Shown: positions 1 to 13,198, counted from the first letter of the stretch. The stretch: 64,000 bases of DNA from Exophiala sp. HKRS030 (GCA_023897205.1 JAHWDD010000007.1:2480001-2544000); one strand, 5' to 3'. Numbers and translations are program-made. The notes: a model not told the origin generated them from the sequence alone.

Positions 1-451
1 CTCCGTCTTCCCCATCGTCATCATCATCATGTCCGCCAAAGGAAAGCAATCCCTTGACAGCCTTCCTTTTCTTCTTCCGCGGTGGATTGTCCGTTCGTCT
101 GGTATTCAGCGCACTATCCTTGTCCCGTCAGTTCTCGCACAACAACCAAAACCTCGACCCCACCACCCTTCCCCAGGGCCATGGGAAAGCGTTCCCTTGT
201 GTGTCCACAAAATAGGGAAAGACTCACCCGTCACTATCCTCGACATCAGGGGTGCGCACGCCGGTAGCGCTGGAGGCGCCATCACGGGCCTCCTTCTCCT
301 TCTGCTCGAGCACGCCGGCACGACGTTTGCGAAAGTCCGCTAGATTGACCAGCCCGACCGTCTGCGACTTCAACAGGTCCTCCGTCGTGGCGGTTTGGCC
401 CGTGAAGCCGCGCGGCGTTGACGCGCCGGAGGGACCGTCGGGTGTCGACAT
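1..451 (-). CDS. XAP5/FAM50-family protein, 5' part (partial at left edge)
   Basis: N-terminal part of a minus-strand gene that runs off the left edge. Exon 1 is 451-228; an intron 227-99 (GTGAGT donor, CTGAC branch, CAG acceptor) joins in phase to exon 2 from 98 leftwards. Exon 1 has LLKSQTVGLVNLADFRKRR followed by a Glu/Lys-rich helix. Exon 2 has a basic patch RKKKRKAVKGLLSFGG followed by an Asp run, which is the hallmark of XAP5/FAM50 proteins, nuclear factors linked to splicing and chromatin; the C-terminal XAP5 domain would lie outside the window. The start at 451 is chosen because the in-frame upstream extension looks like untranslated leader. Family call is by motif recognition; function is inferred from the family. 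Confidence 0.75.
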
Positions 452-948
452 TGCGAACCTGGTCTCATTCAAGTTGAGGGTCGAATCAATAGAGTGGAAG
501 ACGGCGTGGACACAGGACTTGTGAGAGGGGCGGAGGGATTGGCTGTAATTCTGATTATGCCCTTGTGTCACTAACACCACTAACTACTGGTAGTTGGAGG
601 TGGGGAAGCGGTGGAATTGGAGTACTCTTTTTTTTTGCATCATAGCCCCAAAACAGTTGCGAGGCTGGAGGTAGGAGTGGACCAATCGTGCACGAATCAC
701 GAGCAGCCACTCGGCGTATCTACAGAACATGGCGTAGTTAAACGCGGCCTACCCGAGTGTTTTACTATCAAAACTACGATTCGACAGCGTTAAGATCAAT
801 TCGTATCATCATTGTGCCTTAAAGAAAATATACAGCTCTTAAACCGTCAGGACAAGGCCGGTTCAACCCCAGGTATATCCTCCTACGAACCTACCAGCGC
901 CCCATCAGTAGTAAATCATACCAAACGAAGATGCCTTTCCTGTTCAGC

Positions 949-3513
949 TCATACGACAATATACTCGCCTTCATTATTCTCTGATCTCATTATCGTCGAA
1001 AATCGGAATCCCGTCTCAACAGCATCTGTGCCTCCTCGGCCCTGATCCAAATCCGTCCTTGTTTGGTCATCATATCTCTTCCACACCTTCTCTAACAACT
1101 CCAGACAACTTTGATTGTTCATGAAGCCGCTGTCCTTTTGAATGTCCAAGCATCTTTCTCGAATCACGCTGCGGTCATCGGGATCAACACACTCGCTGCC
1201 CGTTATAAAAAGCGGCCACAGAAGATAGACGTCCGATCTCACAGCTTTGATGTAGTTTAGACACTGCTGGACCCAGCCGCGAATGCAGGGGTCTGTGCTA
1301 GGAACAGTAGGATTGGCCAAGCGTTCGGTATATAGCAAAGCCGAGTAGCGAAAAGACTCGGAAATATTAGCGAGATCGAAGCGCTGTTCGGTGGTCAGGT
1401 ATGGAGCTGCAGGACTGGTAGCGTCAAATAGGCTGCTGTCGAGCTTCCACATTTGTAAAGCATGCCTTATTTCGCGCCATTCACGCCAAAATTGGGTATT
1501 TGGACTCTCATGCCCGGTGGTGGATGCTGTTTTGGTAGAAAAGACAGTTTCGTCTTCAACCATACGCATCCACCCGTTACCATCAAAATTGCTATAGTTG
1601 TGATCAATTCCAGCAGCCAAGCCGGGTGAAGGCGAGCATTGTGGTGGCAAAGGACGAGATATGATAGTTGGCGTTTCCAGGACTGATTTGCCCTGACTGA
1701 GCACATTCAAGCGGCCCAGCTGTGCGACGACTTTAAAAAGCTGCCCATCACAGCCAGCAAGGTTTTCCAAAGCCCATTCCTCGTCAGAAAAGGCTGAGAG
1801 ATCAAGGTAAGGTCCCTGCAATTGGCCTTCACGGTCATTAACAGTGGCTGTCATTGCGTCAAACCATGTGAACATTCTTGTTATCCAATGTGTATCCTTT
1901 CCGTGCCATCGCACATCGCCCTTTCGGAGGCTTAGTAGTTTCTTGACTCCTGCAAACTGAGTCTGAAACTTGGCGACTCCAGAATCGCAAATGTGAAAAA
2001 GGCAAAGCATCAATAAAGTTGCAAGGATCGAATCGTCCATTCGAAGTAGCGGATTAGCGAGCTGTTTGTTCAGTGAGCTAATTGCTGCCCCTTTGTGTAA
2101 CGACTCCTCTCTGGCCTGTTGCTGTGCCGTAAGTAGTCCAACATCTTTCCAAGCTTCTTTGGTTAGGGTCACATGTGCCATTGATGACCGTCGTGCTGGA
2201 TCTGTTTTACCAGTCGACAGAGCACCAGTTTCTCTTCTCTGTCTTAAGTTGCTTGCTGACAATGCTGCGATCGCATGTTGTAATGTTTCGCTCCTGGCGG
2301 CAAGTTGAAGGATCTTAGTCCTGTATGGGTTTGAGGGGCCATCAAATGCAACTATCACAGGCGAGATCACCTCGGTGTAGTAGTTGATCAGATATTGCAT
2401 GCGTGGTGTAGCACCAATGGCCCCCATACCAGCCAACGGAGATAGAGACACACGATAGTTTCGTGTAAGATGTAAAAATCCAACCGTGGAATCATCCTCG
2501 ACGATTGCGCATGACTCGGCATAATCTTGCCGCCGGACTTCTTCGATATCTTCATCAAGCGCTGTGGCATTGGTTAGATTCTGAACGACAGGCGTATGGT
2601 GAGTATGGAGATCATGACCATGGACATCGTCTCTTTGGAATGCCTGCACATGACCATGCGCAATGTCGTACATAGATGGTCCCGCATAAGTGTCATAAGA
2701 GGAGGAATATTGAGGAGTCAGAGGAAACGAAGAGCGAGATGTCGATACACCAGTAGATCCATGACTCATGACCCTACCGAGATGAAAAGATTCTTCAGAC
2801 GGAGTTGAATAAGAGGTGGGAGACGCTAAATCTCCATGATGGTAGGGGATGTTTTGTGTCTGCGCATGAGACAAGGAGAAACCTTCGAGCGGCGACATTA
2901 AGGGAAGAGACAGACCCAATCCATAAGCCAGGTCTACTGATTCAGACTTGATTGTGGTTGGCGCACTGGGTGCTGTGGCTATCGAGGCTGACCACGACGG
3001 TCTTGCATAAGGTCCATGAGGGTTTGGAGAGGTGATTGCTGGTTCGAAATTGAAGGCAGCATTGCCATGAGTACCTTCAGGACTGAGAAACGGTTGGATG
3101 TAGTTCGGACGACTTGAGAACGATATGGATGGCTCTCTCTGCTCCGACTGCTGGGTGTGAGATTCCCTGCGTTTGGGCTTTGGCGGCGAAGATGGAGACT
3201 GTGTTGCGAGTTTTGTCGCTCCAGCTATAGGTAGAGACAGACCGCGCAACTTGCCTCTGCTAGCGACACCATTGCCCCATGTGAGCTGAGTCTTGTATCC
3301 AGCGCAATCTTTGCCATGGTCCAAGCATCGAGAACAGAAGGGTCGTCTTCGATCGCATTTTACGTTCTGAGTGGCGCACGTGAAGCAATCATTCGCTGCA
3401 CCCGCGGCGGGAGCCCGCTTCCTTCTCTTTCGAGGAGCAGCCGCAGCAGCAGCCAAGGCAGGAGTGATTGGGTCGGACAGGCTTTCAGGCACATCAACAT
3501 CAGGTGCTGACAT
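949..3513 (-). CDS. Zn(2)Cys(6) transcription factor
   Basis: Intronless 854-residue reading frame. A canonical zinc cluster C-X2-C-X6-C-X6-C-X2-C-X6-C lies at residues 43-70 after a basic stretch (PRKRRKRAP) and is followed by TQLTWGNGVASRGKLRG, a flank seen in one subgroup of fungal C6 regulators. Residues about 100-330 are Ser/Pro/His-rich and probably disordered. The rest resembles the helical fungal-specific regulatory domain (LINYYTEVISPVIVAFDG; ILATLLMLCLFHICDSG). The start is ATG at 3513; seven codons upstream begin only with TTG. The upstream region is unusually long (over 7 kb to the next gene). Target genes cannot be told from sequence. Confidence 0.88.
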   Translation of the reverse strand: MSAPDVDVPESLSDPITPALAAAAAAPRKRRKRAPAAGAANDCFTCATQNVKCDRRRPFCSRCLDHGKDCAGYKTQLTWGNGVASRGKLRGLSLPIAGATKLATQSPSSPPKPKRRESHTQQSEQREPSISFSSRPNYIQPFLSPEGTHGNAAFNFEPAITSPNPHGPYARPSWSASIATAPSAPTTIKSESVDLAYGLGLSLPLMSPLEGFSLSHAQTQNIPYHHGDLASPTSYSTPSEESFHLGRVMSHGSTGVSTSRSSFPLTPQYSSSYDTYAGPSMYDIAHGHVQAFQRDDVHGHDLHTHHTPVVQNLTNATALDEDIEEVRRQDYAESCAIVEDDSTVGFLHLTRNYRVSLSPLAGMGAIGATPRMQYLINYYTEVISPVIVAFDGPSNPYRTKILQLAARSETLQHAIAALSASNLRQRRETGALSTGKTDPARRSSMAHVTLTKEAWKDVGLLTAQQQAREESLHKGAAISSLNKQLANPLLRMDDSILATLLMLCLFHICDSGVAKFQTQFAGVKKLLSLRKGDVRWHGKDTHWITRMFTWFDAMTATVNDREGQLQGPYLDLSAFSDEEWALENLAGCDGQLFKVVAQLGRLNVLSQGKSVLETPTIISRPLPPQCSPSPGLAAGIDHNYSNFDGNGWMRMVEDETVFSTKTASTTGHESPNTQFWREWREIRHALQMWKLDSSLFDATSPAAPYLTTEQRFDLANISESFRYSALLYTERLANPTVPSTDPCIRGWVQQCLNYIKAVRSDVYLLWPLFITGSECVDPDDRSVIRERCLDIQKDSGFMNNQSCLELLEKVWKRYDDQTRTDLDQGRGGTDAVETGFRFSTIMRSENNEGEYIVV

Positions 3514-4806
3514 AATTTGGACAAGTTTAGGCAATGGTCAGCGACGACTAGGTAGGATAAAAGAAAAGACACAAGGTAGCGATGTCATTCGCAAAACCAC
3601 TGACGGTGAGGCATATCCGAGTGGACACGCAGAAGCGCAGAAGCGGACCAACTACTGTTCAGAATGAGAAGTAAGAGGACTGGGGAGGTGGAAAGATGAG
3701 TGGAAGTGGTCTGGCTGATGAGAAGAGCGAGGTTTGAATAGAAATTAGTAAACTATGCCCCGAGAGGAACGATCCGGTGATAAGTTGCCAGTAGCAGGAA
3801 ATCGATGGAGGATTGCATTGGCTCATTGGCTCATGGGGGATCTACACTGCAGAGGAACGGCGACGCATCGAAGGTCGATCGAAGGCGTGGGAGATGTGGG
3901 AGATGTGACACGCACAAGTGGTGGTTGAAGGGATCATAAAAGTCAAGGCGTAGGAGTTGCATCGATGTGCATGGGGTGGAGACTGGAGAAGAAGACCGAG
4001 AGCCAATCATGGAGCTCCAAAGGCCAGCTAGTACTCGGGTGAACAGGGACTAGTGCCAGTTGTGACTTGATAAAGTGCAAGTGCATCACGCAGCATCTGC
4101 CATCTGGGTTCGGAGATGCTTGAAAGGTCACGATATTTTATATTATTAGCCTAAGTTTGTACGGAATACGCAGTACGGAGTCCTCGGTACATCATGCACT
4201 CGTAAATCTCGAGAAGAGTCGTTGAAAAGAATTGGAGATGACAGGACCTTTGGCATTTGGCGACAAAAGAGTCCACTTAAAGTCCACTCAGAGGGGCCCA
4301 ACAGGCCTCGACGGCGGATGCCCTGGAGCTAAAAGGCTGGAGGCTGCAAGGGAATTGGAGATTTGGAGGTGGCAAGCCTGGGGAAGTAGTGGACTTGACT
4401 AGAAGTCTGGCTTCTGGCCGAGGGAGCCTCTAGGCTTCTTGGGGGGTCCCTCTCGGGCCGAGTCTAGGTGACCCTCCTCCTAAAATATACCTACAGAATT
4501 AGAGGCACAAAGACCTTCCAAGGTCTCACTTTGTGGGTTCGTCGCACCTTCCATGCTTATAACCTAGACGCAATCCGGCAAGGTTCCTCCGAAAGCCGAG
4601 GAAGCCACCAGGGGCACCTAAGGGCAAGTGGTGATTTGAGGTGTCCAGGGTGGGTCGCTACTACCTTCTGAAGTTCTGGGTGCTTACGGGTTCTTTCCTT
4701 CCATCAACAGCCCACAAACCTATCGCCTTGGCACTCGATCGGCACTTTGCAGTCTCAACTTTTCGAATCTCAAAGGGCTCATGTCGATAGCAATCCGCTC
4801 AAGTAC

Positions 4807-4815
4807 TACTCCGTA
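4807..4815 (-). repeat. TACGGAGTA copy
   Basis: Exact copy on the minus strand, embedded in the near-palindrome AGTACTACTCCGTACT. One of five copies in the gene-poor tract. Confidence 0.6.
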
Positions 4816-7800
4816 CTAAAGTATCTCTTCTGGGGTGGTAACTGATCCTTCGAGCTGCCACGCTTGCCTGAATATCACCTGCAAGCCCACCTCATTGGTC
4901 GGAGAGCCTTCGCCGTCATGCATATCATTGTCACCTTGTTATCTCTGTGCTCTGCCTCACTGTGTATACTCTCAACTCCATATGTACAGAGTACATGTGC
5001 AGGACCGGGAGCCCCCGTCGATCCGGGTGAGATAGCAAAGTCTGATGGAAGCAGCAGAAGCACCGGTCATGGTACTGTCTGGCCAATCTTGACGGATGAG
5101 CACAGGGGATATGCCGATTAAAACCGACCTCCAGCTCTTGACTCACACATTCCAGACAGAAGAAATAAGGCCAGATAGTGAATCTCTGGCGTACCTGTTC
5201 CCCCGCGTATGAGTGAGATCACATTTTCACTCACTCTTTTCTCGTCATCAATCGTCTTCCCTACGTGCATCATGACAGAGAAGCAGGATGAGATGTCTTT
5301 TAGTCTCTTTGGAAACGTCTTAGGTTGGTGCATCTGTTATGCCAGTTAGTGCTCGTATCTGAATGAAAAATAAGTAGCGATGATCTAGATTAAGAGTATC
5401 TCCAGCAGGCATGGTGCTCCCTTACGTGTCCTTTGTGCTTTCGTCAGGTCTAGAAGCATCAAGCTCAAGGGAGAACTTGTTCCGTGACACATCCATTGAC
5501 AATCGTCGGTTGTGTAGGTCGAAATCACACATTACCCGATGCGTACAATCCGAAAACATTCACTTTTATTGACATGTCTCTCAGCCTTGATAGCCTCGGT
5601 CATCTTGCACGTGCAGAACTTCGGATGATCGTGACTCTTGTTCAAATAGTGGTCCAAGCCTCTAGATGACTGTGCGGGACGATCGTGCACGACGTACCGA
5701 CGTCTTGTTGAGAGCTGTCAGGCTCTCGAGTCATAAATTCGGGAGCCTTGCGTACTCACCCTGCACGCTAGCAGGTGTCTCAGCCTAGTCGGCGGCTGTT
5801 GAACCATTGCGGATCCCGTTGGGCACAATTGAATGATTGTCAATTTTGTAATAATCAGACTTTCCGGGTCCACGCAAAACAAACGTGGTCAGGGTAAAAT
5901 GGCGGGGGAAATTGCAGGCCGGGGGTTGTGTGAGTTTTGCAATTCCCTTTTGACAGGGATGTTTCGGTTGGCTTGTGGTGGCTGCTGTTGTTCAGAGCCT
6001 TGTGAGAATTGACCACCTAGTTGCCATCCGTACTCCGAACCCCGTAATGATTCAAGGATTGGCCTCGTGTATCAACGGATTGTATGTCTGTATGTACACC
6101 CGTGCCATTCTCTCCAATTTGTTGTTATGACGACTTTCCGTTCACGCCGGCTTGAAATGGCTTTCTCGAGGCTGTAAGCCCAAGATTATCCCTCTGTGAA
6201 ACCAAGCAATACAATACATGCCCGATCAAATTAGCCAATCCACGAGGATATTCTTCTTGGATTAAACCCTGTTCACCTTACATTTATGCTAGTTTTGCCG
6301 GGTTGTGGCTTCATGTTTTGCCCTTGACCCAAATCGTGGCGGGTCTTAAGTCCGTCCCAAGTTTTATTAATCCTGGTCAAGTAGGAAGCGGCCTGCACAC
6401 CGCTTGAAATCATCATTTTGGAAATGGAGCTTTGGCTGGAGTCTGGACAAGACACGTTCGGAGATCTTGACTCCCCTCGTTGTTGATCCCAGGGGAAACA
6501 GTGCAAAACAAACAATGCCGGGCTGCCACGCACTGTGCGCTGTACAGTTACTAGTTGTAACTTCAATCAAAAGCCCCACCTCATGTTCAATCTGAGAGTC
6601 AAAAACATGGGCCCATGTTTAGTGAGTCTAACAAAGTTTGCGCCGACATCTTGCGGGCAAGGCTCCCTCCTGCCTATGGCGCTAGTAGTGGGTTGATATT
6701 GTGGTAGTGTTGTTTTCCTGGGCCAAGTGTGGAACGCTGGAAATCTTCTACTTGGCTAAGAGTGAGCACTTACGAAGTACCGCGTCCCAAGATTGTGAAT
6801 TGGTCCACTTTGGCACGCGTTCAACAAAATTCCAAAGACGATAAAAAGAGCGCTACGGATGCGGGACGCTTGGATCCGTCTCCAAGCCGACGGAGTCGGG
6901 ACTCCAAGATAAGGTAAGTTCCAAATCGCGAGGCTCTCTCTCTCATGATGGGTCTGATGAGGGTCTGTTCTCGAAGAGGATTCAAAAGAATGCCGGCGAG
7001 CAAAGAAGAATAATGACAACAAGAAACAAAGCTAAACAGACAGAACCGGACGCTAGGCCCAGGGCTCGGGGCGAAGCTGCATGCTGCATTGTTGGGACTG
7101 TGCGAACCTTTCCTTGCCTCACTTTTGATAATAATGTGTCAGAAATTCGAAGCAACTGAACATGGCCAGTACCTGGGTGGAGATTTCTATTTAATGTACT
7201 GCAGATATTGATGCGAAATATATAGTGGCGGTAAAGAATTCGTGGTTCGTAGTGGCGGAGAGTGGTGGTGATGCTGCCCAATGCCGCCAAGATCGAGGCC
7301 GCTTGGCCAGGCTGTGATGACTTGTCACCTTCTCACTCGTCAACTCCCTGCTGCAAAGTTGGCCTAACAAGGTGCATTGCTGTCGAAGGAGCCAAGCTAC
7401 TACGAAATATGAAGCAGCAAAAGCAGATGAGGCCGTTGGGGTCTCAATACCGGGTGGATGAATCTTTCGAAATACATCAATACATACCAGACAGTACCTT
7501 TTGGGCTTCGACCGGACAAAAAGACACATGGAGGCAGAGTCGCAAATGGAATACGGCTGCCCAAATCCAAGTTTGTAACATCATAGCATGTGAGCGTGAT
7601 AATAGACCAAATGCCGTTCCCGAGGTGGTGTTACCCATTTTCCAAAATTGAGAGATTTTGTGCTACCATGAGCACTTGACGATATGCAGCAGTCTTGAAA
7701 ATGCCACAGCATGCCTGCCCGACACATGCACAATGCCGCAGGGGACGGCTTCAGTGGTTACCTGTGCTGTGGGACCTATCAAATCTTGGTGCTGGTTTGG

Positions 7801-8452
7801 ACCGGTTCACCACAAGTACTGGACTGCGATGAACGCCCTACCGTGCTCAGACACAAATTCGGAGTAGGACTGGCCGTGCATAAAGGGCTCCTGACGTCTC
7901 GTGCACTCTTTCTTTGTTGTTTGCTTAAAGTACCAAAGCCTTGTCGGGTACCTAAGTTAGTTGTTGCGTAACGAGTGTAGCGGATGCCCAAAACATGAAG
8001 GTGAAAGAGACAGTGCAGGCAGCATTGTGCATGACACAGACCTGTATGCTCGTCTCGAAAGCCCCAACAAAGTGTCAACAAATGTCAAACCCCGACCAAG
8101 CCACAGGTGTGCGTAGTCATCGGACATCTTGATAGTTGAAAATCTCCCATGTCAGTATTCTGACCAGACAATACTCTAGTTAGACGCCCAACCTGGGGCG
8201 ATTTGCGATTGTATCAATCACAACAATAAGCTAAACAGATAGCAAGGTAGACCCATCCTGAAGTAGAGTTCCAGGATGGCCCAAGCCTCTAGGATCCTTG
8301 ATGGGGAAGGATGGATTTGAGATGTTCTCGGAACGGAGTCGAGAGTCAAAACTGGTATTGGTCCGCTGAAAAGCCCACCTTCATAGCTGAACTGGAGCCT
8401 CTCTGGCTCAATGAGAGTTCTGTACTGTAGATATTGGTGTTACCAAGACCAG

Positions 8453-8461
8453 TACGGAGTA
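8453..8461 (+). repeat. TACGGAGTA copy
   Basis: Exact copy on the plus strand, within AGTACGGAGTACT. Confidence 0.6.
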
Positions 8462-10801
8462 CTATCGCAAAACATTTCTCTGGGCATTTGGGGAGGACGT
8501 AATCTTCAGCAGTGCCACGACCGCTTTCCAGGAATGGAGAACGTGTGAGGATTTGATCGACCTTGACGGCAGCGAATGTAGCGACAATCCATGATGTATC
8601 CTTTCATAGCGTGATGATACGATAGAGCTGAGAAAAGAGACTAGCTAACGTTGTAGAACTCTGGTTTGAGTTGACAAAGGTGGCTTACCTGGAGAATATC
8701 AGCTGGATCGGGCTGAACGTTGTGTGGGTGCGTGGCGAAGAATTCGTAGAGCAATTCCCATTGCAGAAGTCACTCTGTGCTCAGTAGTCCGAAGTAAGCT
8801 GACGTAGATTTCAGAGGGCCCTAAGAACGTAGTGCAACACTAAGAGTCTAGCGTAGTCTTATGACTGGTCGAGAAATGCCCGGACTAAGAGTCCATGGAC
8901 ACTAGCAGTATTTCCGAAATGGGCCTTGTACTAAGTATGTACTTAGGTAGCTACTGGAGGAATGCTGTATGTAAACGACTTTGGACAAAGTGATTCTCTC
9001 ATCAAGCCAGAATGGCCCGCGCCGTTTACAACTCAGCCACATTGCGTTCCAAATAAGATGGCAACATGAGCATGCAAACGTCATTACACAGACTGATTTT
9101 AGTATCTAACCGATTATGAATTGAGCAAAGAAGGTAGGAAGCAGGCGGTGTCGTAGAATGGCCAAGGAGGATGACAGTTGTCACCTTGAGCACCCAATTT
9201 TAGGCGCCATCGGATGTCCGTTGCCAGGAGCCGAAGGAAGGTTGGCGCCCGAGGGGTTAATGATCAGAACTCCCTTGGAAGGTGCCTACTGCGGCCTGTA
9301 GGTATCGCCGGATTACCTAGCACCTTCCCCCTACGCACCCGCGTGCACCCAACCAAGGTTCTAAACCTTGCCACTCTAAGGTACGAGGCACTTGTTGCAT
9401 TGCTGCAGTGCCTCATTTGGCTCGATTATCAAATCCTTTCCAGGCATTTCTTATGGCATTCCATAGCTTTCCTTTTAGTGGCAAAAAGCTTTTCAAAGAT
9501 TCCTAAACCTTTGCAATCAATCATGGCCTCAACTGCGCGTTGGTCACTATGACTGGCGGCCCGTTCTGCCCATTCCCAGATCCTCATGAGGGTTTGATTG
9601 ATGCTTGGAGGAACAATTGGGTGGAGGTGGTCCCAGGTGGTCACGTAAGGTATGGTAATGGGTAATAAAACATTACCTAGTAGGTACCCAAGATACGAAT
9701 GTGGGTACAAAGGCTGGAGGTTGGAAGAGCAGGGGTCTTGTGGATCATGCGGTCAATGCTTTCAAAGCGAGAGGACAAACCCCCTTCCCCCTGTACCCTG
9801 GTCGACAGCCACCACGGTCACACCTTCCCAGCATCAGCCAGCAGAGTTCCTTCTCCACTAAGGATCCCGGCTTAAACTTGACTAGCCCCTTCCTTAGCTT
9901 CATCATTTTCCACACGCAAGCCGGTCCCTCATGCGTTCGATCAGAACTTCTTATGAGTCTTATCCCCTTTCACGTCCCCTCGATCAAAGACCAAATCTCC
10001 TTTTCCTAACCTCTTCTTCCATTTGGTTGAGATTACCATTGGACCATCTCAATCGCTGGTGCCAGATCCTCCTTGCACGGGCTTGCATGTCCCAGTGCCT
10101 TCTACCGACTTCCACACCTGGCTAGCCACATTGGGTCAAAGAGGCGTTCGCTCAACTTCTAGTCAAAAAAACCCAAACACGCCAACCCTTGACCTTTTCT
10201 CCATCTTCCTTCGCGACTTGTCATTTTTGTCAATGCGAGTAGGGACACACGGCTGCTAGCACTAGCACTCTCGAATCCCAGGAGTGGGAGTCATCGAAAC
10301 TGCTTCGGAGCCTGTCATCCGCTCCCCCCCTAGATTACAGCAACCTGGTCGTGTACCGAGTACCCACTCACAGCCTTCACCCTTGGCTGTTGACTCTTCT
10401 CGACCCTTGGTACAGACTACTTGGCTTACTATATACCGAGAGTCGGATCCCAACCTCCTTCTGTTCGGTTTCTTTTCTCCTGCCACAAACTGCGCGTCAC
10501 AGAGACTGCACGGACACAGCTCACATATACTCATATCACAATTGAGTCATTACAGACTCAATTAGTCACGTTCTCCAGCCACCCATATATACTCTGAACA
10601 TCATCGCGCTATGATATTCAGCCAGTACAACATTCTACGAATATCCCTTTTCTCCCGACACAAAACAGAACCCGACCCGACAAGCGTAGACCCAGATCGA
10701 GGGGCCATTAATTGAGGACGAGGGGCAGGAGAGAGGAGTGACGCCCGATATTGGAGCCGAGTAGTACACCATCTCAAGACTTGTCTTCACCAACAACAAA
10801 C

Positions 10802-11905
10802 ATGTCCTATCATTGGGGCGTGCCACCGGCACATTACACGAGATACTATGGAGATTCTTCCCCATACTCTAGCGGTGAATATGTGCAATATGCGCCACAA
10901 TACACAACACCACCCAAGAAGCACACCCGCAATGCCAGCTACAACTCACCCCGAGTTGGCGGATACTATTCTCCTGCAGGAGCGCCTCCGCCTTTTCGCG
11001 ATTCGCCACGAGATGATTATGTGAGTGAGGCTACGGGGCATCCCCGAAAATACGAGAGCTACTACACCTACCCCAGCTCAAAACATCATACCCGTACATC
11101 ATCGCGCAGGCAGAATCAGACCATCTATGTTTACTCCGATGAAGCTGACTATGCCGATACGCATCCAACATACATCTTCCGAGAGCCAAAGTCTTCCAAG
11201 ACCAAGCACACCAAGAACCCCAGTACTGACACAAAATTTTATTATGGACAGGGACAGGGTATTGACGAACAAGCCAAGCCAGCAAAACCTCGCCGTTCTT
11301 CCAACGCCACGAGACCTTCGCCTCTCCCCAAGTCCAGTCCTACTCGGCCTGCACGAGCAGCCACAGAGGCCGATGCTGTCCGTGCAGGGATCCCCGCGGG
11401 ATTCTCTTACAAAAACTGGGACCCGACCGAAACCCCAATCATTCTTCTGGGTAGTGTGTTCGATGCCAACTCTCTAGGTCGTTGGATTTACGACTGGACT
11501 GTCTTTCATCATGGTGCTTCTAGCCCTATGGCTGACATGGCCGGTGAGCTGTGGTTGCTCTTGATCAAGCTTGCTGGTAAGATGAAGCGCGCAGAAGAGT
11601 GTGTCAGTCGAATCCGCAACCAGGAAAAACAAGAGACCGTGGAAGACTTCATCGAGAGTGGAGACCGTCTATGGATTTCCTTCAAATCACTACTCAGGAA
11701 GTGTGAACAATTCATGCTCAAGGCCGCCAAGCGTGAGGGCTCCAAGACCATGGGAAAGAAGTCGGGAACCGAGTTTGTCGAATCGATCTTCGGACGTGAT
11801 CGCTTCCTCGAAACCACCGAAAAGTTCATGCATTCAGTTAGAACCTGGAACTTGCGATTCGATGTCAACTGCGAAAACACATTGCGCAGACCCTCTGCTG
11901 CCTAG
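10802..11905 (+). CDS. Conserved fungal protein of the type labelled 'vegetative cell wall protein gp1'
   Basis: A 367-residue protein starting at ATG 10802 (an in-frame TTG lies 51 bases upstream). Residues 1-200 are Tyr/Pro/Ser-rich and basic, probably disordered. From about residue 205 there is a compact helical domain with the block IILLGSVFDANSLGRWIYDW and MADMAGELWLLLIKLAGKMK, which I recognise from conserved uncharacterised proteins of Eurotiomycetes that databases often name after algal gp1 because of the low-complexity N-terminus. There is no signal peptide or membrane segment, so a wall location is not supported. It is the only convincing gene in about 15 kb and has a long pyrimidine-rich upstream region. 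Function unknown. Confidence 0.7.
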   Translation: MSYHWGVPPAHYTRYYGDSSPYSSGEYVQYAPQYTTPPKKHTRNASYNSPRVGGYYSPAGAPPPFRDSPRDDYVSEATGHPRKYESYYTYPSSKHHTRTSSRRQNQTIYVYSDEADYADTHPTYIFREPKSSKTKHTKNPSTDTKFYYGQGQGIDEQAKPAKPRRSSNATRPSPLPKSSPTRPARAATEADAVRAGIPAGFSYKNWDPTETPIILLGSVFDANSLGRWIYDWTVFHHGASSPMADMAGELWLLLIKLAGKMKRAEECVSRIRNQEKQETVEDFIESGDRLWISFKSLLRKCEQFMLKAAKREGSKTMGKKSGTEFVESIFGRDRFLETTEKFMHSVRTWNLRFDVNCENTLRRPSAA

Positions 11906-13179
11906 GACACGTCCTGGCTCCAGCAAAGAAACTGTAAAAACATTATGGCTCTGTGGCAAAAGGACGATCTGAATTTTGCCACCCCAGCCACCATTATTCC
12001 TACCACCAAACCACCTCAACACGATGCACCAAGGGCATGTCGGACATGTTCGATATGTCATTGGTGATGACAGGGACAATACTAGGCAACAACGTCATGG
12101 TTTGTTGTTTGCAAACATGGTACATGGTTGTGGCGAATGATTTAGCATTTGGAGTTTGGATGATCTTGCATTCACCGGAAAGGATTACATGAGTCACTCA
12201 TTGACGATTTAGCGTTGGCTTTGGGTACGAATGGTTTCATTTCTCAAATTTACTGGCATGGCGAATGGATAGAGAAGGCAATTGAATATGTCTTTGCCTG
12301 GCGAGAAAGTCGATTGTTTAATCAAAACGAAAGGAAATCACGGAGGATTCAGCTATCATGGACGAAACCAAAAGTTTTGCATATGGCACGACACACGATG
12401 ACAGGATTGTGTACGGGGCAAATACAAACGGATGGGGTCTGCTTGTTTGCTTTGCACCTTGGTGGCGCAGATGCTTTGACTCCTAATGGTTAGGAGCGGT
12501 TGCTTTTGCTTTACAGTCGTCTTTCTAAAGCGATGATACCCCCATGTACTCTAGCTAGTTTTATGTTATAATGTTTTGTGATTTTGATTTGATTTTGAAT
12601 AACACACCGACGATAGCAGGTGATTTGCAGGTACCGTTTTTGTTATATTGAAGGAAAATGTCTTGAGTTCATCGTCGTGCTCTCCAGGAAGTTTTCCTCT
12701 TGTCAACGTCATTTAGTCTAGATAGATCCAATGTTGCGTTCCAATTATGAATTGGTAGTTTTCGATTTTTTTCTTGCCTTCAAATGATTCTAGAGTTAAG
12801 CCATCATTTCTGCCGTCGGACTTGTGCTGTAGCACAGTCCAAATGAATCACGCGGATGACCTGGTTTTCCAAGTAAAGCAACAAAAAAACGGCACATGCT
12901 TCTGAACCTCGATTCTCAGCCTTGCGCGCAGCGTACGCGCGACGGCCCAATCAAGAAATCACAATACACAGTTCTGGTTTCCCTTTCTTCGATTTGGCAA
13001 TTCCTAAGGGGATTTGGTGGATGATGAGTCATAATTAATTCCCTCCCTGAATTTTGAGCTTCCTAACTATGTGTCCCTCGCGAACTAACAGGACTTGGGA
13101 CGGGATGGTTGAAGAAGGGGAAAGGAGAAGAAGCAACAACAGCAACATCATTCTCATTGTTGATTAGGCAGGTTAGGAA

Positions 13180-13198
13180 CTAACTACCTGGTAGTTAG
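13180..13198. repeat. Palindrome CTAACTACC-T-GGTAGTTAG
   Basis: Perfect inverted repeat with 9-bp arms and a one-base centre. Its right half with flank, ACCTGGTAGTTAG, is repeated exactly at 13310-13322. A degenerate relative lies near 571-588. It could be a regulator site or a remnant of a small repeat. Confidence 0.6.

Larger units (their letters stand above)
3514..10801. other. Long intergenic tract, no convincing gene
   Basis: 7.3 kb between the divergent starts of the zinc-cluster regulator and the gene at 10802. Reading frames are short, overlap in several frames and show no domain or splice logic. The last kilobase (about 9780-10700) is pyrimidine-rich on the plus strand, as in many filamentous-fungal promoters and 5' leaders. 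Two exact TACGGAGTA copies occur (4807 and 8453). Non-coding transcripts or decayed repeats are possible, but nothing in the bases proves either. Confidence 0.6.

Noticed and set aside
7262..7651. 129-codon plus-strand frame
   Set aside because: No family resemblance, no neighbours in phase and mixed composition.
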